Source of the DNA: Bacillota bacterium
GTDB taxonomy: Bacteria; Bacillota; Clostridia; DSM-8532
Direction: 5' to 3'
DNA: 64,000 bases
Assembly: GCA_023415205.1 (NCBI GenBank)
Contig: JAEZLR010000028.1
Coordinates: 54,350-118,349 of the forward strand
Position 1 is the stretch's first letter; the number at the start of each line of letters is the position of its first letter. This document shows positions 44,079 to 52,056 of this stretch, piece by piece. The notes below the pieces were generated by a model. The model saw only the letters and a program-made list of their open reading frames with translations. It was not told the origin of the DNA and searched no databases. The position numbers were made by a program, and so were the translations under genes.

Positions 44079-45177
44079 AAAAAAGCAAGGGCCTATTGAC
44101 CCCCTTCACATCATGAGGGAGAAAATTGACACCCTTGACAGGGAAATTTCCTTGCTTCTTCAACAACGTCTGGATTGTATCACCCAGATTGCGGCTTATA
44201 AGAAAGAAAACCAAACCCAGATTATGGATAGAAGGCGCGAGGAGAAGGTCATTGAGAATGTTCTTTCAGTGCTCCGCACCCCGGAATATGCCGAGTGTCT
44301 GCGTTTGACTTATGAAGGGATCATGGTTCAATCCCGGGATTTCCAAAACAAGAGGCTTTCCTCTCCACCCATTGGAACCCGGCGCTATGCCCTAATCGGT
44401 GAAAAGCTTTCCCATAGCCTGTCGCCCCGGATTCACAAGCTCTTTTTTGAAAAAGCTCATCTTGATGCCTCCTATGAGCTTAAGGAAGTCCCCCTGGACC
44501 AACTGGAAAATCTCCTTGAAAATCTCCAAAGGGAAGGTTTTGCCGGAATTAATATCACCATTCCTTATAAAACGGATATGATGCGCTATCTTCATCATCT
44601 GTCTGAAGAGGCTTTGCGTATAGGGGCCGTCAACACCGTGAAAATAGGGGAGGAGTACCGGGGCTATAATACGGATTATCACGGTTTTGGTATGGCGCTT
44701 AACCATCATGGCTTTCCTGTTGCGGGAAAGAGCTGCGCTGTCCTTGGAAGCGGAGGTTCTTCCAGAGCAGTCATTTCCTATCTGGAGGATCAGGGTGCTT
44801 CGCAAATCGTTATTGTTACAAGAGACCCCGACGAGGCAGGTCTGAAATTCCCAGGGCTTCACTGTGCCGATAACCGAAGCTTTACCGCCGCCGGATTTGA
44901 TTTAGTGGTTAATACGACTCCGGTGGGGATGTCTCCCCATTGTGAGGCATCTCCTCTTTCTAAAAACCAGCTTCAGGGGGCAGGGATGGTCATGGATCTG
45001 ATCTATAATCCCCGTGAGACCTTACTCCTTAGATACTGTAAGGAGTTGGGTATCCCCTGTGCTAACGGTATGTTTATGCTGGTGTCGCAGGCCTTATATG
45101 CCCAGAGCATCTGGCAGGAGACCGAAATCAATCCTGAAATTATTCTTGAGATTTACGAGGAACTAAACCGGCCATGA
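44068..45177 (+). CDS. Fused chorismate mutase (AroQ class) and shikimate dehydrogenase
   Basis: 369 residues from ATG 44068 (RBS GAAGGAAG; the in-frame ATG at 44002 lies within aroC and lacks a site). Residues about 12-95 are an AroQ-type chorismate mutase helix bundle: MREKIDTLDREISLLLQQRLDCITQIAAYKK and IMDRRREEKVIENV hold the Arg, Lys, Asp and Glu positions of this class. Residues about 102-365 are shikimate dehydrogenase: LIGEKLSHSLSPRIH (shikimate site), NITIPYKTDM (catalytic Lys), NTDYHGFG (Asp), VLGSGGSSRAV (NADP loop), NTTPVGMSP. One polypeptide thus catalyses the fourth pathway step and the first step after chorismate toward phenylalanine and tyrosine. Confidence 0.92.
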   Translation: MEDKKKQGPIDPLHIMREKIDTLDREISLLLQQRLDCITQIAAYKKENQTQIMDRRREEKVIENVLSVLRTPEYAECLRLTYEGIMVQSRDFQNKRLSSPPIGTRRYALIGEKLSHSLSPRIHKLFFEKAHLDASYELKEVPLDQLENLLENLQREGFAGINITIPYKTDMMRYLHHLSEEALRIGAVNTVKIGEEYRGYNTDYHGFGMALNHHGFPVAGKSCAVLGSGGSSRAVISYLEDQGASQIVIVTRDPDEAGLKFPGLHCADNRSFTAAGFDLVVNTTPVGMSPHCEASPLSKNQLQGAGMVMDLIYNPRETLLLRYCKELGIPCANGMFMLVSQALYAQSIWQETEINPEIILEIYEELNRP

Positions 45178-45668
45178 AAAGCAATATTGTACTTATCGGG
45201 ATGATGGGCTCGGGAAAAACAACCCTGGGAGGAAGGCTATCAGAAGTCCTGTCCATGCCTTTTATCGATGTTGATCAAGAGATTGAAAAGCATTATGGTT
45301 CCATTAACAAGCTTTTTGAAAAAGGCGAGGAGCATTTTAGAGCCATCGAAAGCGAAATGGTAAAAAACCTCTCTATGAAAGATGGGGTCATTATTTCCAC
45401 GGGTGGGGGTATTGTTCTTCGTCCCCAGAACATGGAGGTTTTAAAGGCCACAGGCCTGATCTTTTATCTGGTGCGGCCCATCGAGGATATTATACCAACG
45501 GTGGATGCCTCCAACAGGCCTTTACTGAAAAACGGTACGGATGTTTTATATCGGCTTGAAAAGGAAAGAGGGCCTCTTTACCTTAAATACAGCGATCATA
45601 TCATTGATGCCTCCCAACCGGATAAGGCGCTCTTAACCATCCATTCAATCTGGAATAATGGGTTATAG
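45174..45668 (+). CDS. aroK: Shikimate kinase
   Basis: Phosphorylates shikimate with ATP. 164 residues; Walker A GMMGSGKTT (9-17), MPFIDVDQEIE (substrate Asp), STGGGIVLRPQN, and the lid Arg in NRPLL. The start overlaps the fusion gene by 4 bases (ATGA). It is the last pathway gene in the operon. Confidence 0.95.
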   Translation: MKSNIVLIGMMGSGKTTLGGRLSEVLSMPFIDVDQEIEKHYGSINKLFEKGEEHFRAIESEMVKNLSMKDGVIISTGGGIVLRPQNMEVLKATGLIFYLVRPIEDIIPTVDASNRPLLKNGTDVLYRLEKERGPLYLKYSDHIIDASQPDKALLTIHSIWNNGL

Positions 45669-45723
45669 ATGAAAAGTTCCATCATATATTTGACACAGGG
45701 TATAAATTTCTGGAGAAAAAGCT

Positions 45724-46923
45724 TTGAAGAAAATCGATATCCTGTATCTTGTTCTCATTATGCTGGGAATCTATTTTTTTTCAATAGAAATTTTACAACA
45801 GCCCTCCGGCACTGTTCAAGAGAGCTTGGAGCAGATTGGCCAGGCCGAGGATGAAACTTTGGAAGTGAGTACCCTACCCTCCATTAATGCACGTTCGGCT
45901 ATTGTTATCGAATATGAGACAGGCAACATTTTATATGAGAAGAATGCCTATAGAAAAAGACCCATGGCCAGCACCACAAAAATCATGACCGCAATCGTCG
46001 CATTGGAAAGCTGTTCGCTGGATGAAGATGTTTTAATCAGTGGTAAGGCGGCACATATGGGCGGTTCGGTCATGGGAATAAAGGAAGGAAGCACCATAAA
46101 GCTTATAGACCTTCTCTATGGTATGCTTATATGCTCAGGAAATGATGCCGCAGTTGCCATTGCCGAGCATGTAGGAGGGAGTGTGGAGGGCTTTTCTGAG
46201 CTCATGAACCGAAAGGCTATTGAAATCGGAGCCTTTTCCACCAGCTTTTCTAATCCCCATGGCTTGGATGCCGAGAATCACTATACCACAGCCTATGATC
46301 TTGCAAAAATGGCCCGGTATGCACTTAAAAATGATGTATTCAATGAGATTGTAAAAACAAAGGAATATGTATATAATGGCAGAACCTTAAGGAATACCAA
46401 TGAAATGCTGGTAGGATATGATGGGGCGGACGGCGTGAAAACTGGATATACGGGTCTGGCGGGACGATGTCTTGTCACCAGTGTCACCAAGAGCGATATG
46501 CGCTTTATCTCTGTTGTATTGTTTTGCGACTCAAAGAATCTAAGAACCTCCAGCAGCCGACAAATTCTCGACTATGCCTATGACCACTACGGACGCGTCA
46601 ATCTCTTAAAAAAGGGTGAAATTCTGGGAAGCGTCAAAATCAATCGGTCAAAAACCCGACAGGAGATCAGTGCCGGGGTATCGGAAAACCTAAAAACGGT
46701 TGTGTATAACGGGGCAAAGGATACCCTGTATACCCGTGTTTCTCTGCCAGAGGACATCATGGCACCCGTGAAGCAGGGGAGTATTCTGGGTACAGTCTCT
46801 GTGTTCCAGGGTGACCGTATTATTGCTGAAACTTCTCTCATTGCCATGGGAAGCGCTGAGAAAATGGCGCTATCAGACTATATCAGTCATGTGTTGAGCC
46901 AATGGCTGCATCTAACAGGCTAA
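45724..46923 (+). CDS. D-alanyl-D-alanine carboxypeptidase (PBP5/DacF type)
   Basis: Trims the terminal D-Ala of peptidoglycan stem peptides. 399 residues. The start is TTG 45724, 8 bases after GGAG. An N-terminal membrane helix or uncleaved signal (about 6-24) exports the domain. Active-site motifs: S83-T-T-K86, S138-G-N140 and K239-T-G241. A C-terminal PBP5-type beta domain follows (about 300-380). The last 15 residues could form the amphipathic anchor seen in this family. DacF-type enzymes often serve in sporulation, but family membership alone does not show it here. It lies 55 bases after aroK and may share its transcript. Confidence 0.9.
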   Translation: MKKIDILYLVLIMLGIYFFSIEILQQPSGTVQESLEQIGQAEDETLEVSTLPSINARSAIVIEYETGNILYEKNAYRKRPMASTTKIMTAIVALESCSLDEDVLISGKAAHMGGSVMGIKEGSTIKLIDLLYGMLICSGNDAAVAIAEHVGGSVEGFSELMNRKAIEIGAFSTSFSNPHGLDAENHYTTAYDLAKMARYALKNDVFNEIVKTKEYVYNGRTLRNTNEMLVGYDGADGVKTGYTGLAGRCLVTSVTKSDMRFISVVLFCDSKNLRTSSSRQILDYAYDHYGRVNLLKKGEILGSVKINRSKTRQEISAGVSENLKTVVYNGAKDTLYTRVSLPEDIMAPVKQGSILGTVSVFQGDRIIAETSLIAMGSAEKMALSDYISHVLSQWLHLTG

Positions 46924-46971
46924 GTCTCCTTGGTAGTATTTTTAAATGAATAATTAGAGCCATTTTCCTGC

Positions 46972-47014
46972 AATGTCGTGATTAATCTGAGTGAAAGATC
47001 GGGGCATTTTTTTT
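46972..47014 (+). terminator. Probable terminator after the carboxypeptidase gene
   Basis: AATGTC-G-TGAT pairs with ATCG-G-GGCATT (one G-G mismatch and wobbles), followed by eight T. Confidence 0.5.
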
Positions 47015-47040
47015 ATCCGTTTTCATAGGGGGGATTCATT

Positions 47041-47166
47041 AAAAAGTGATAATGCTTGATGCGCTCAAGGGTAGGTTTACCCACCTGATGAGGGGATCAT
47101 AGTATCGCCCACAGGGATAAGATAGATAAATTTTTAACATTTCCTTGCAACATTAATCTTTTAAAC
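47041..47166 (+). other. Structured non-coding stretch before the aminotransferase promoter
   Basis: No gene is seen between 46924 and 47257. Beyond the terminator, this part can form consecutive hairpins CTTGA/TCAAG (47055-47069) and GGGTA/TACCC (47069-47082), which share one base. It lies upstream of the promoter at 47167, so it is not part of the aminotransferase leader. No known RNA family was recognised. Confidence 0.3.
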
Positions 47167-47195
47167 TTGCAAAAACATACAATCTATCATACAAT
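47167..47195 (+). promoter_or_regulatory. Promoter of the aminotransferase gene
   Basis: TTGCAA (47167-47172), 17 bases, TACAAT (47190-47195). The start codon lies 62 bases further on. Confidence 0.65.
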
Positions 47196-47257
47196 AGTGA
47201 GAGAAATAGAATGTGCCAATACTATTACTGTGGTTTTTGTTTTTTGGAGGGTTTTAC

Positions 47258-48529
47258 ATGTGTGCATTTGAGGGTTTAACAAAGGAAAATCTCATTGAAA
47301 GAAAGAACCAATTGTTGCAGGAATATGATCATTTTAAAAGCCAGGGATTGAAACTTGATATGTCCAGAGGAAAGCCATGCACAGAGCAATTGGAGCTTTC
47401 TGTCGGCCTTTTTGACGACACCAACCGCCTTTTTTCCGTTGATGGTACCGATTGCCGGAATTATGGCCTTTTAGATGGCATTAAGGAAGCAAAGGCACTC
47501 TTTGCAGAAATCTTCAATCTCTCGGAAGACGAATTGTTCGTGGGTGGAAACTCCAGTCTAAACCTAATGTATGATTTGGTCTCAAAGGCTTTTAACCATG
47601 GCCTTAATGGTTTTGAAAAGCCCTGGAGCAAGCTGGATGGAATAAAATTTCTTTGTCCTTCCCCCGGTTATGATCGTCATTTTGCCATTACCGAGCTTTT
47701 TGGCGTTGAGATGATTATTATACCCATGACCCATGAAGGCCCGGATATGGATAGGGTGGAGGAATTAGTGGCCCAGGATGAAAGCATCAAGGGAATGTGG
47801 TGTGTGCCCAAATATAGTAATCCCTCAGGCATCACCTACTCTGATTCTGTTGTCAAGCGTTTGGCTTCCATGAAAACAAAAGCCCCTGATTTTCGTATTA
47901 TCTGGGATAATGCCTATGCCCTTCATCACCTTTATGATACACCGGATACCCTTCTTGATATCATCGCTGAATGCAGAAACGCGGGCAATCCACATCGTGC
48001 CTTTATGTTCAGTTCAACCTCCAAGGTGACCTTCCCCGGTGCGGGTGTAGCCATTATGGCTTCCAGCAAAGAGAATATCGCTCACATTAAGAAGCAGATA
48101 GCCATTCAGACTATAGGACAGGACAAGATTAATATGCTTCTCCATGCTAGGTTCATGAAGAATGCCCAGAATGTTAATCAGCACATGAAGAAGCAGGCCG
48201 AGATAATTCGCCCCAAATTTGATGCCGTTAATGACATTTTGGAAAGAAACTTGAAGGGAAAAGGAATCGCTGCCTGGAATAAACCAAATGGCGGTTACTT
48301 CATCAGTCTGGATGTTATGGAGGGCTGTGCTAAAAGAACGGTGGGGCTGGCAAAGGAAGCCGGTGTCACCTTAACACCTGCGGGAGCCACCTTCCCTTAC
48401 GGGAAAGATCCTAAGGACAGCAATATACGTATTGCGCCCACTTATCCGCCTTTGGAGGAACTCAGAAAGGCCATAGAAATCCTGGCTCTTTGTGTGGAAA
48501 TTGCTGCTCTTGAGAAGATTTTATCTTAA
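47258..48529 (+). CDS. Aspartate aminotransferase, type Ic-like (PLP fold type I)
   Basis: 423 residues from ATG 47258, 8 bases after GGAGG; the in-frame ATG at 47213 gives an unlikely hydrophobic head and has no site. The protein matches the type Ic group of aspartate aminotransferases (Asp_aminotransf/MocR-like, without a DNA-binding domain): LDMSRGKPC near the start, NYGLLDGIKEAK, GGNSSLNLMYDLV, CPSPGYDRHF, KYSNPSGITYS, DNAYALHHL, and the PLP lysine in FSSTSKVTFPGAG. It would transfer amino groups between aspartate and 2-oxoglutarate. Single gene. Confidence 0.88.
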   Translation: MCAFEGLTKENLIERKNQLLQEYDHFKSQGLKLDMSRGKPCTEQLELSVGLFDDTNRLFSVDGTDCRNYGLLDGIKEAKALFAEIFNLSEDELFVGGNSSLNLMYDLVSKAFNHGLNGFEKPWSKLDGIKFLCPSPGYDRHFAITELFGVEMIIIPMTHEGPDMDRVEELVAQDESIKGMWCVPKYSNPSGITYSDSVVKRLASMKTKAPDFRIIWDNAYALHHLYDTPDTLLDIIAECRNAGNPHRAFMFSSTSKVTFPGAGVAIMASSKENIAHIKKQIAIQTIGQDKINMLLHARFMKNAQNVNQHMKKQAEIIRPKFDAVNDILERNLKGKGIAAWNKPNGGYFISLDVMEGCAKRTVGLAKEAGVTLTPAGATFPYGKDPKDSNIRIAPTYPPLEELRKAIEILALCVEIAALEKILS

Positions 48530-48587
48530 AAATGACCCTAACTTTCTTTGATTTAATAATATTAGGTATATTAAATATTAACGCAAT

Positions 48588-48628
48588 AAGGTGAATGAGC
48601 CGTAAAACCTCGTTCACCTTGTTCTTTC
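48588..48628 (+). terminator. Terminator after the aminotransferase gene
   Basis: A 12-base stem, AAGGTGAATGAG (48588-48599) with CTCGTTCACCTT (48609-48620), one wobble, then GTTCTTTCT. Nothing else is visible up to the purB promoter. Confidence 0.65.
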
Positions 48629-48765
48629 TAGCTATGGCTTCACCAAACCCTATCATAACGTTTTAGAGGATTCTTAAAATTAAAGCCAAACCAGCCTAAT
48701 ATTTTTATATAGGTAAAATTCAATTTATGTCTGGATTTTTAGTAGGTTTAGATATATAATAATTT

Positions 48766-48794
48766 TTGCACTCAGATATTTATTACAATAAGAT
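48766..48794 (+). promoter_or_regulatory. Candidate promoter of purB
   Basis: TTGCAC (48766-48771), 17 bases, TAAGAT (48789-48794). It places the transcript start near 48801, which supports the downstream TTG start. Confidence 0.45.
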
Positions 48795-48865
48795 ATGATG
48801 TTGTATTAATGTCAATACATCGTGACGACTTTAAATTACATATTGAAAGCCGGAGGATACATAAT

Positions 48866-50296
48866 TTGTCCAAGAATATCTATGAAAGCCCCTTTAATGC
48901 ACGTTATGCCAGCCCGGAAATGCTGGAGCTTTTTTCTCCAGATATGAAGTTTAAAACATGGAGAAGATTGTGGATTGCTTTAGCTGAGTCAGAAAAAGAG
49001 CTTGGTTTGGATATAACAGAGGAGCAAATTGAAGAGCTAAAGGCCTTCAAAGATGATATTAACTATGAATTGGCTGAACAAATTGAAAAGGAAACCCGAC
49101 ACGATGTCATGTCCCATGTCCATGCCTATGGTGCCCAATGTGAAAAAGCCAAAGGGATTATCCATTTGGGGGCAACCTCCTGTTATGTTGGAGATAATAC
49201 CGATGTCATTATTTATGGGGAAGCTCTGAAGCTCATTAGAAGCAAGCTGTTGTCAGTTATCTCTAAATTGTCTCGTTTTGCTGACCAATACAAGGACATG
49301 CCCACCTTGGGCTTTACCCATTACCAGCCGGCCCAGCTTGTAACCGTAGGAAAGAGAGCCTGTTTGTGGATTCAGGATCTGCTTCTGGATCTTGAAGAGC
49401 TGGATTTTACGCTGGAGCATCTCAAGCTTTTGGGAAGCAAGGGTACCACCGGAACACAGGCAAGTTTTCTAGCCCTTTTTGACAATGACCATGAAAGGGT
49501 AAAGCGCTTGGAAAAGCTTATCGCTGAAAAATTAGGTTTTTCCAATGTCATGCCTGTAACTGGCCAAACCTATTCCAGAAAACAGGATTCACGCATACTC
49601 AATACCTTAAGCGCTATAGCGCAAAGTGCCTATAAATTCAGCAACGACATGAGGCTCCTGGCTAACCTGAAGGAGCTTGAGGAACCCTTTGAAAAGAAGC
49701 AAATCGGTTCCTCTGCCATGGCTTACAAACGAAATCCCATGCGCAGTGAGCGTATTTCATCCCTAGCCCGTTATGTTATTGTGGATGCACTAAACCCCGC
49801 TATTACTGCCTCCACTCAATGGTTCGAAAGAACCCTGGATGACTCGGCCAATAAGAGAATTAGCATGCCCGAGGCCTTCTTGGCTGTTGATGCTATTCTA
49901 AATATTTATAACAATATATCCGGCGGGATTGTTGTCTATCCTAAAATCATCAGAAAAAGAGTTATGGAAGAACTGCCTTTTATGGCCACCGAAAACATTC
50001 TCATGGCTGCGGTTAAGCGCGGAGGCGATAGGCAGGCGCTCCATGAAAGTATCCGTGTTCATTCCATGGAGGCCGCCAGGATGGTCAAAGAGGAAGGAAA
50101 AGCCAATGACCTCATTGAACGTATTGCGGGAGATTCTGTTTTTGGTATGACACTTGAGGAGCTTAACGCTGTTCTTTCTCCTGAGAACTATATCGGAAGA
50201 AGTAGCGAGCAGGTCGTTGAGTTCCTTTCGGAACATGTCCGTCCCTTATTACAAAAGAATCATATCGTAGAAAGACACATTGATTTAAAAGCATAA
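48866..50296 (+). CDS. purB: Adenylosuccinate lyase
   Basis: Acts twice in purine synthesis: it removes fumarate from SAICAR and from adenylosuccinate. I chose TTG 48866, 9 bases after GGAGG (48852-48856), over ATG 48809, which has no RBS; the protein then begins LSKNIYESPFNARYASPEML, as homologues do (476 residues). Motifs: RHDVMSHVHAYG, HLGATSCYVGDNTD, GFTHYQPAQLVTVGKR, KGTTGTQASF, and the superfamily signature GSSAMAYKRNPMRSE near 270-285 (active-site loop). A single gene, not in a pur cluster; the terminator is directly downstream. Confidence 0.93.
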   Translation: MSKNIYESPFNARYASPEMLELFSPDMKFKTWRRLWIALAESEKELGLDITEEQIEELKAFKDDINYELAEQIEKETRHDVMSHVHAYGAQCEKAKGIIHLGATSCYVGDNTDVIIYGEALKLIRSKLLSVISKLSRFADQYKDMPTLGFTHYQPAQLVTVGKRACLWIQDLLLDLEELDFTLEHLKLLGSKGTTGTQASFLALFDNDHERVKRLEKLIAEKLGFSNVMPVTGQTYSRKQDSRILNTLSAIAQSAYKFSNDMRLLANLKELEEPFEKKQIGSSAMAYKRNPMRSERISSLARYVIVDALNPAITASTQWFERTLDDSANKRISMPEAFLAVDAILNIYNNISGGIVVYPKIIRKRVMEELPFMATENILMAAVKRGGDRQALHESIRVHSMEAARMVKEEGKANDLIERIAGDSVFGMTLEELNAVLSPENYIGRSSEQVVEFLSEHVRPLLQKNHIVERHIDLKA

Positions 50297-50330
50297 AAAA
50301 CAATAAGCCATTAGTCCTATTGTTTTTTGT
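50295..50330 (+). terminator. Intrinsic terminator of purB
   Basis: AAAAAACAATA (50295-50305) pairs with TATTGTTTTTT (50318-50328); the T-run is part of the stem. Confidence 0.7.
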
Positions 50331-50338
50331 TACTAGCT

Positions 50339-50364
50339 ATGATGTAATATTGTCATGTCATCAT
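50339..50364 (+). promoter_or_regulatory. Inverted repeat before the GntR-family gene, possible operator
   Basis: ATGATG (50339-50344) and CATCAT (50359-50364) flank a 14-base AT-rich spacer, 34 bases before the regulator start codon. Autoregulation is inferred from position. Confidence 0.3.
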
Positions 50365-50398
50365 CTATTGCTATCATTATTCGGTGGAGGTCAATGGT

Positions 50399-51133
50399 AT
50401 GGTTACCATTAATAAATATAGTAATGTTCCTTTATATTGTCAGCTAAAAAACCTTATTGTTGAGAAAATTGAAAAGGGTGAATTTGAAGCTGATTCGAAA
50501 ATCCCTTCCGAACAGGATTTTTGTGAACAATATGATATATCGCGTCCAACTGTAAGGCAAGCGATTAATGATTTAACAGCCAGTGGACAGCTTTATAAGA
50601 TGAAGGGAAAAGGGACATTTGTCTCTGCTCAGAAGACCTATATCCATGTGAAGGATTATACCGGCTTTACCGATTCTATTCTAGATAGCAAGAATCCTTC
50701 GGAAAAAAACATCCTGTCCATTGATATCATTGTTGGGCAAGATCAGCCCAGACTTTCAGAGCTGTTTGGATTAAAAACCGATGGCAGGAGCGAATTTGCT
50801 GCCATTACCTACACGAATAATCTAAGTAATGATATGGTTTCTCTAAATGTTTCCTATTTGCCTTTGAGCCTTTTCCCTGAAATTTGTGAGGATATAAAAA
50901 CCAATAAGGATGTTTTACGCGGTAAATATCCTCTGGTTCCCAATAGTACGAAAAGCATGCTGGACATTATCAGTACCGACCAGAAGGATGCAGTGTATTT
51001 AAAGCTTCAACCCGGTCAGCCCTTGATCCGTATTAATAATGTTCTCTATTCAAAGAGTGGCCAGCCAGTGGAGTATATTGTCACAAAATACCGTGCCGAT
51101 AAGACCAGATTGCAATTTGAAAATCATAAATAG
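50399..51133 (+). CDS. GntR-family (HutC/UTRA subfamily) transcriptional regulator
   Basis: 244 residues from ATG 50399, 8 bases after GGTGGAGG; an in-frame GTG at 50384 lies inside that RBS. The N-terminal 70 residues form the winged helix: VPLYCQLKNLIVEKIEKGEF, KIPSEQDFCEQYDISRPTVRQAINDLTASGQL, and KGKGTFVS. The remainder is a UTRA effector-binding domain ending VEYIVTKYRADKTRLQFE. UTRA regulators usually respond to sugar phosphates or amino-acid derivatives. No metabolic or transport gene is adjacent, so the regulon is unknown. Terminator follows. Confidence 0.9.
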   Translation: MVTINKYSNVPLYCQLKNLIVEKIEKGEFEADSKIPSEQDFCEQYDISRPTVRQAINDLTASGQLYKMKGKGTFVSAQKTYIHVKDYTGFTDSILDSKNPSEKNILSIDIIVGQDQPRLSELFGLKTDGRSEFAAITYTNNLSNDMVSLNVSYLPLSLFPEICEDIKTNKDVLRGKYPLVPNSTKSMLDIISTDQKDAVYLKLQPGQPLIRINNVLYSKSGQPVEYIVTKYRADKTRLQFENHK

Positions 51134-51138
51134 AGCAG

Positions 51139-51177
51139 AAAAAACCGTTGGTGTTCATAAACATCAACGGTTTTTTT
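51139..51177 (+). terminator. Intrinsic terminator after the GntR gene (may serve both strands)
   Basis: AAAACCGTTGGTGTT pairs with AACATCAACGGTTTT (one wobble) around CATA, followed by T residues. The A-run on the other side would also serve the minus-strand coat genes. Confidence 0.8.
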
Positions 51178-51211
51178 AATATCAATATAAAAGGCTAGTT
51201 TGAAAGACTTA

Positions 51212-51490
51212 TTATTGCATCCCTTGCTTCATACCCTGGAATTTTGAAGCGGCATTTTGAACTTCGCTTAGATTGGCGTTTTTAGTATTATACCAGCCCT
51301 TTTGACGCATAGCGTCAAAAATCTGATATTGAACTTGTTGCTTATCGTTTAGAATCTTGGTTAGTTCACTTCTCAGGTTCTCACAGGTAGACTCGGCAAG
51401 ATAGGTACCGTAGGCCTGAATCACCTGTTTTTCGCTGCTCAGGGCATCATTCATGATTTCCTGTTCGGTAAATATAGCTTGATGCTGCAT
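51212..51490 (-). CDS. CotF-family spore coat protein
   Basis: A 92-residue protein of the Coat F family, expected in the outer layers of the spore. It shows the ferritin-like two-helix pattern: TEQEIMNDALSSEKQVIQAYGTYLAEST and LRSELTKILNDKQQVQYQIFDAMRQKGWY, then a Gln-, Asn- and Met-rich tail. RBS GGAGGG precedes ATG. It is second in a two-gene unit, 12 bases after the partner coat gene. Confidence 0.85.
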   Translation of the reverse strand: MQHQAIFTEQEIMNDALSSEKQVIQAYGTYLAESTCENLRSELTKILNDKQQVQYQIFDAMRQKGWYNTKNANLSEVQNAASKFQGMKQGMQ

Positions 51491-51502
51491 AAATTTCCCT
51501 CC

Positions 51503-51796
51503 TTACTGTTGCTGCTGTGAAGGCTTATTGTGAGAATTCAGGTAATTAAACAGCATATCAAAATGCTGCTTATGAAGCTGAGCCGCCTTGTTGCAAATAT
51601 CTTTCAGCTGCGGATCATTCAAGCTCTGTGAGTACATATCCAGCTTTTTGTAGTACAGGGACTCGTAATTCATCATGTCTTCCAAGATCCCTAAGTTTTT
51701 GCTTGTAATCATGGCCTGGCCCTGCTGGTTCTGCTGCATACCTGCATTTTGCTGCATTTGCTGATTCTGCTGCTGATTGTTCTGTTGAGTATTCAT
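51503..51796 (-). CDS. Small Gln-rich CotF-like spore coat protein
   Basis: 97 residues from ATG 51796, 8 bases after GGAGG; the in-frame GTG at 51805 lies inside the RBS. The first 30 residues are almost all Gln, Asn and Met (low complexity); residues about 30-85 are helical (SKNLGILEDMMNYESLYYKKLDMYSQ and CNKAAQLHKQHFDMLFNYL), like the N-terminal part of CotF-type proteins; a short Gln tail ends it. First gene of the pair, divergent from spoIVA. Likely expressed in the mother cell. Confidence 0.75.
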   Translation of the reverse strand: MNTQQNNQQQNQQMQQNAGMQQNQQGQAMITSKNLGILEDMMNYESLYYKKLDMYSQSLNDPQLKDICNKAAQLHKQHFDMLFNYLNSHNKPSQQQQ

Positions 51797-51965
51797 GTTT
51801 TCCACCTCCGATAATAAAGTCTTTTTGACCTGAATATTCTTCTCAGGATCAATGCTTTTTATGAATAGATTAAGCTATAAAACTATAAAAATAGTCATAC
51901 CTTCTTTAATGATTGGTTTGGACTGACTTTTCGAGCAACAAATTATCAATATGAAATATTTTCTT

Positions 51966-51995
51966 GAATATATCCCAATCACGTCCAATATACTT
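51966..51995 (+). promoter_or_regulatory. Weak candidate sigma-E-type promoter before spoIVA
   Basis: GAATATA near 51966 and the CATA-like CAATATACTT near 51986 lie about 14 bases apart, which resembles sigma-E spacing. SpoIVA genes are usually sigma-E dependent. The match is loose. Confidence 0.22.
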
Positions 51996-52056
51996 ATATT
52001 GACCTTATGGGTCATGCACCTTGCATGTACCGACAGATACTGAAGGGGGATTGGCC

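Noticed and set aside
44392..44862. 156-codon minus-strand frame inside the shikimate dehydrogenase region
   Set aside because: It is the reverse of a well-conserved enzyme; nothing supports its translation.
46924..47257. Possible riboswitch before the aminotransferase gene
   Set aside because: The hairpins lie upstream of the best promoter, and no consensus of SAM, GEMM, ZTP, THF, fluoride or guanidine riboswitches could be matched by eye.
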